From Microvelia longipes (taxonomy: Eukaryota > Arthropoda > Insecta > Hemiptera > Veliidae), in contig JACMZG010001911.1 in the NCBI GenBank assembly GCA_018340805.1, positions 49,601,607-49,665,606 of the forward strand: 64,000 bases of DNA. The letters run 5' to 3'. The translations under genes were made by a program, and so were the position numbers. The notes beneath the pieces were generated by a model. The model ran no database searches. It saw only the letters and a program-made list of their open reading frames with translations, and was not told where the DNA came from. How positions within the stretch are numbered: position 1 is the first letter of the stretch; every line of letters begins with the position of its first letter. This document shows, one piece after another, positions 63,499 through 64,000 of the stretch.

Positions 63499-64000
63499 CG
63501 CCTTAAGGTTGTTACGTTTTAACTTAACAGGCTTAAAAGGTTATATATGTGTAATAAATTGCATGGTAAAACTAAATAAATAAAACATAAAAGCTACCTA
63601 TATTTATAATTTTTTCATCGACGAATTTCTATAAAGCACTCGGTAGAAATTCGCTAAAATCGTACTGACTCATTTGAAAAAACGATTTTCCAAACCACAA
63701 TCTACTCAAGCAGTTCAAATTCCTCGCTACAAAGCGATCATAAAAACTTTCTTGTGCGGTTACATACTAACTGACCCATTGTTTTAGACATCGTTAGAAC
63801 TAATATTTCAAAAGGCATCTGACTCCTCCCACTTCAAACCTATAAATAGTCATTGAAAATATTTTACTTCTTTTCATTAATTAAGTTTCCTTAAGTTCAT
63901 TTTTATGTCTAATTGACTTTGACTAATAACTTAATAATATACTCTAGTTTTACATGCTGTTGCTTCTTAGCATTTGATGGTAAAAAAGAGGAATAAATAA

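Overview
This is a eukaryotic nuclear window, most likely from an arthropod and probably an insect. It is strongly AT-rich and full of (TA)n and (CA)n microsatellites. It holds tRNA-derived SINE-like sequence, hAT-type MITEs, a decayed non-LTR retrotransposon tail and many foldback elements. There is one clear coding exon. No bacterial operons, phage genes, CRISPR arrays or rRNA were seen. One assembly gap of Ns lies at 14321-15263. The species cannot be named from the sequence.

Coding content: the only convincing gene is a C2H2 zinc-finger transcription-factor exon at 45941-47244 (+), with its ORF at 46006-47244 (412 aa). A strong splice acceptor and a short overlapping upstream ORF precede it, and an AT-rich 3' UTR follows with AATAAA signals near 48351 and 48371. 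Other open frames in the window are short, AT-driven or inside repeats, and I do not accept them as genes.

Layout: 1-9 kb holds a palindromic MITE family, two copies of a dispersed element I call family A, a 75-bp tandem repeat and microsatellites. 9-13 kb holds GC-rich hairpins, an inverted repeat with an AT core and a ribozyme-bearing tandem array. 15-22 kb holds a foldback element, an inverted repeat, a hAT MITE, an RTE-like LINE tail, an inverted pair of the ribozyme element and another family A copy. 24-34 kb holds ribozyme-element fragments, a tRNA-Ser-like SINE pair, a second hAT MITE, a third large ribozyme-element locus and a 50-bp minisatellite. 37-41 kb holds a near-perfect palindrome of tRNA-like repeats, a 150-bp tandem repeat and a ~180-206 bp higher-order repeat. 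42-49 kb is the zinc-finger gene and flanks. 49-64 kb is AT-rich non-coding DNA with a minisatellite, paired hairpins, family A fragments and more foldback copies.

Main discovery: a ~311-bp repeat family carries a hammerhead ribozyme. Six sites keep the CTGATGA box, a stem II hairpin, the GAAA box, a GTC cleavage triplet and a complementary stem III, or near-intact versions of these. At 11363-12224 three monomers lie head-to-tail with predicted cleavage sites 311 and 312 bp apart, so a transcript could self-cut into ~311-nt monomers. Elsewhere the family is arranged as inverted pairs, and one insertion is flanked by a perfect 12-bp direct repeat. This resembles retrozymes, hammerhead-bearing satellites and Penelope-like elements, and it is the best candidate here for an undescribed system.
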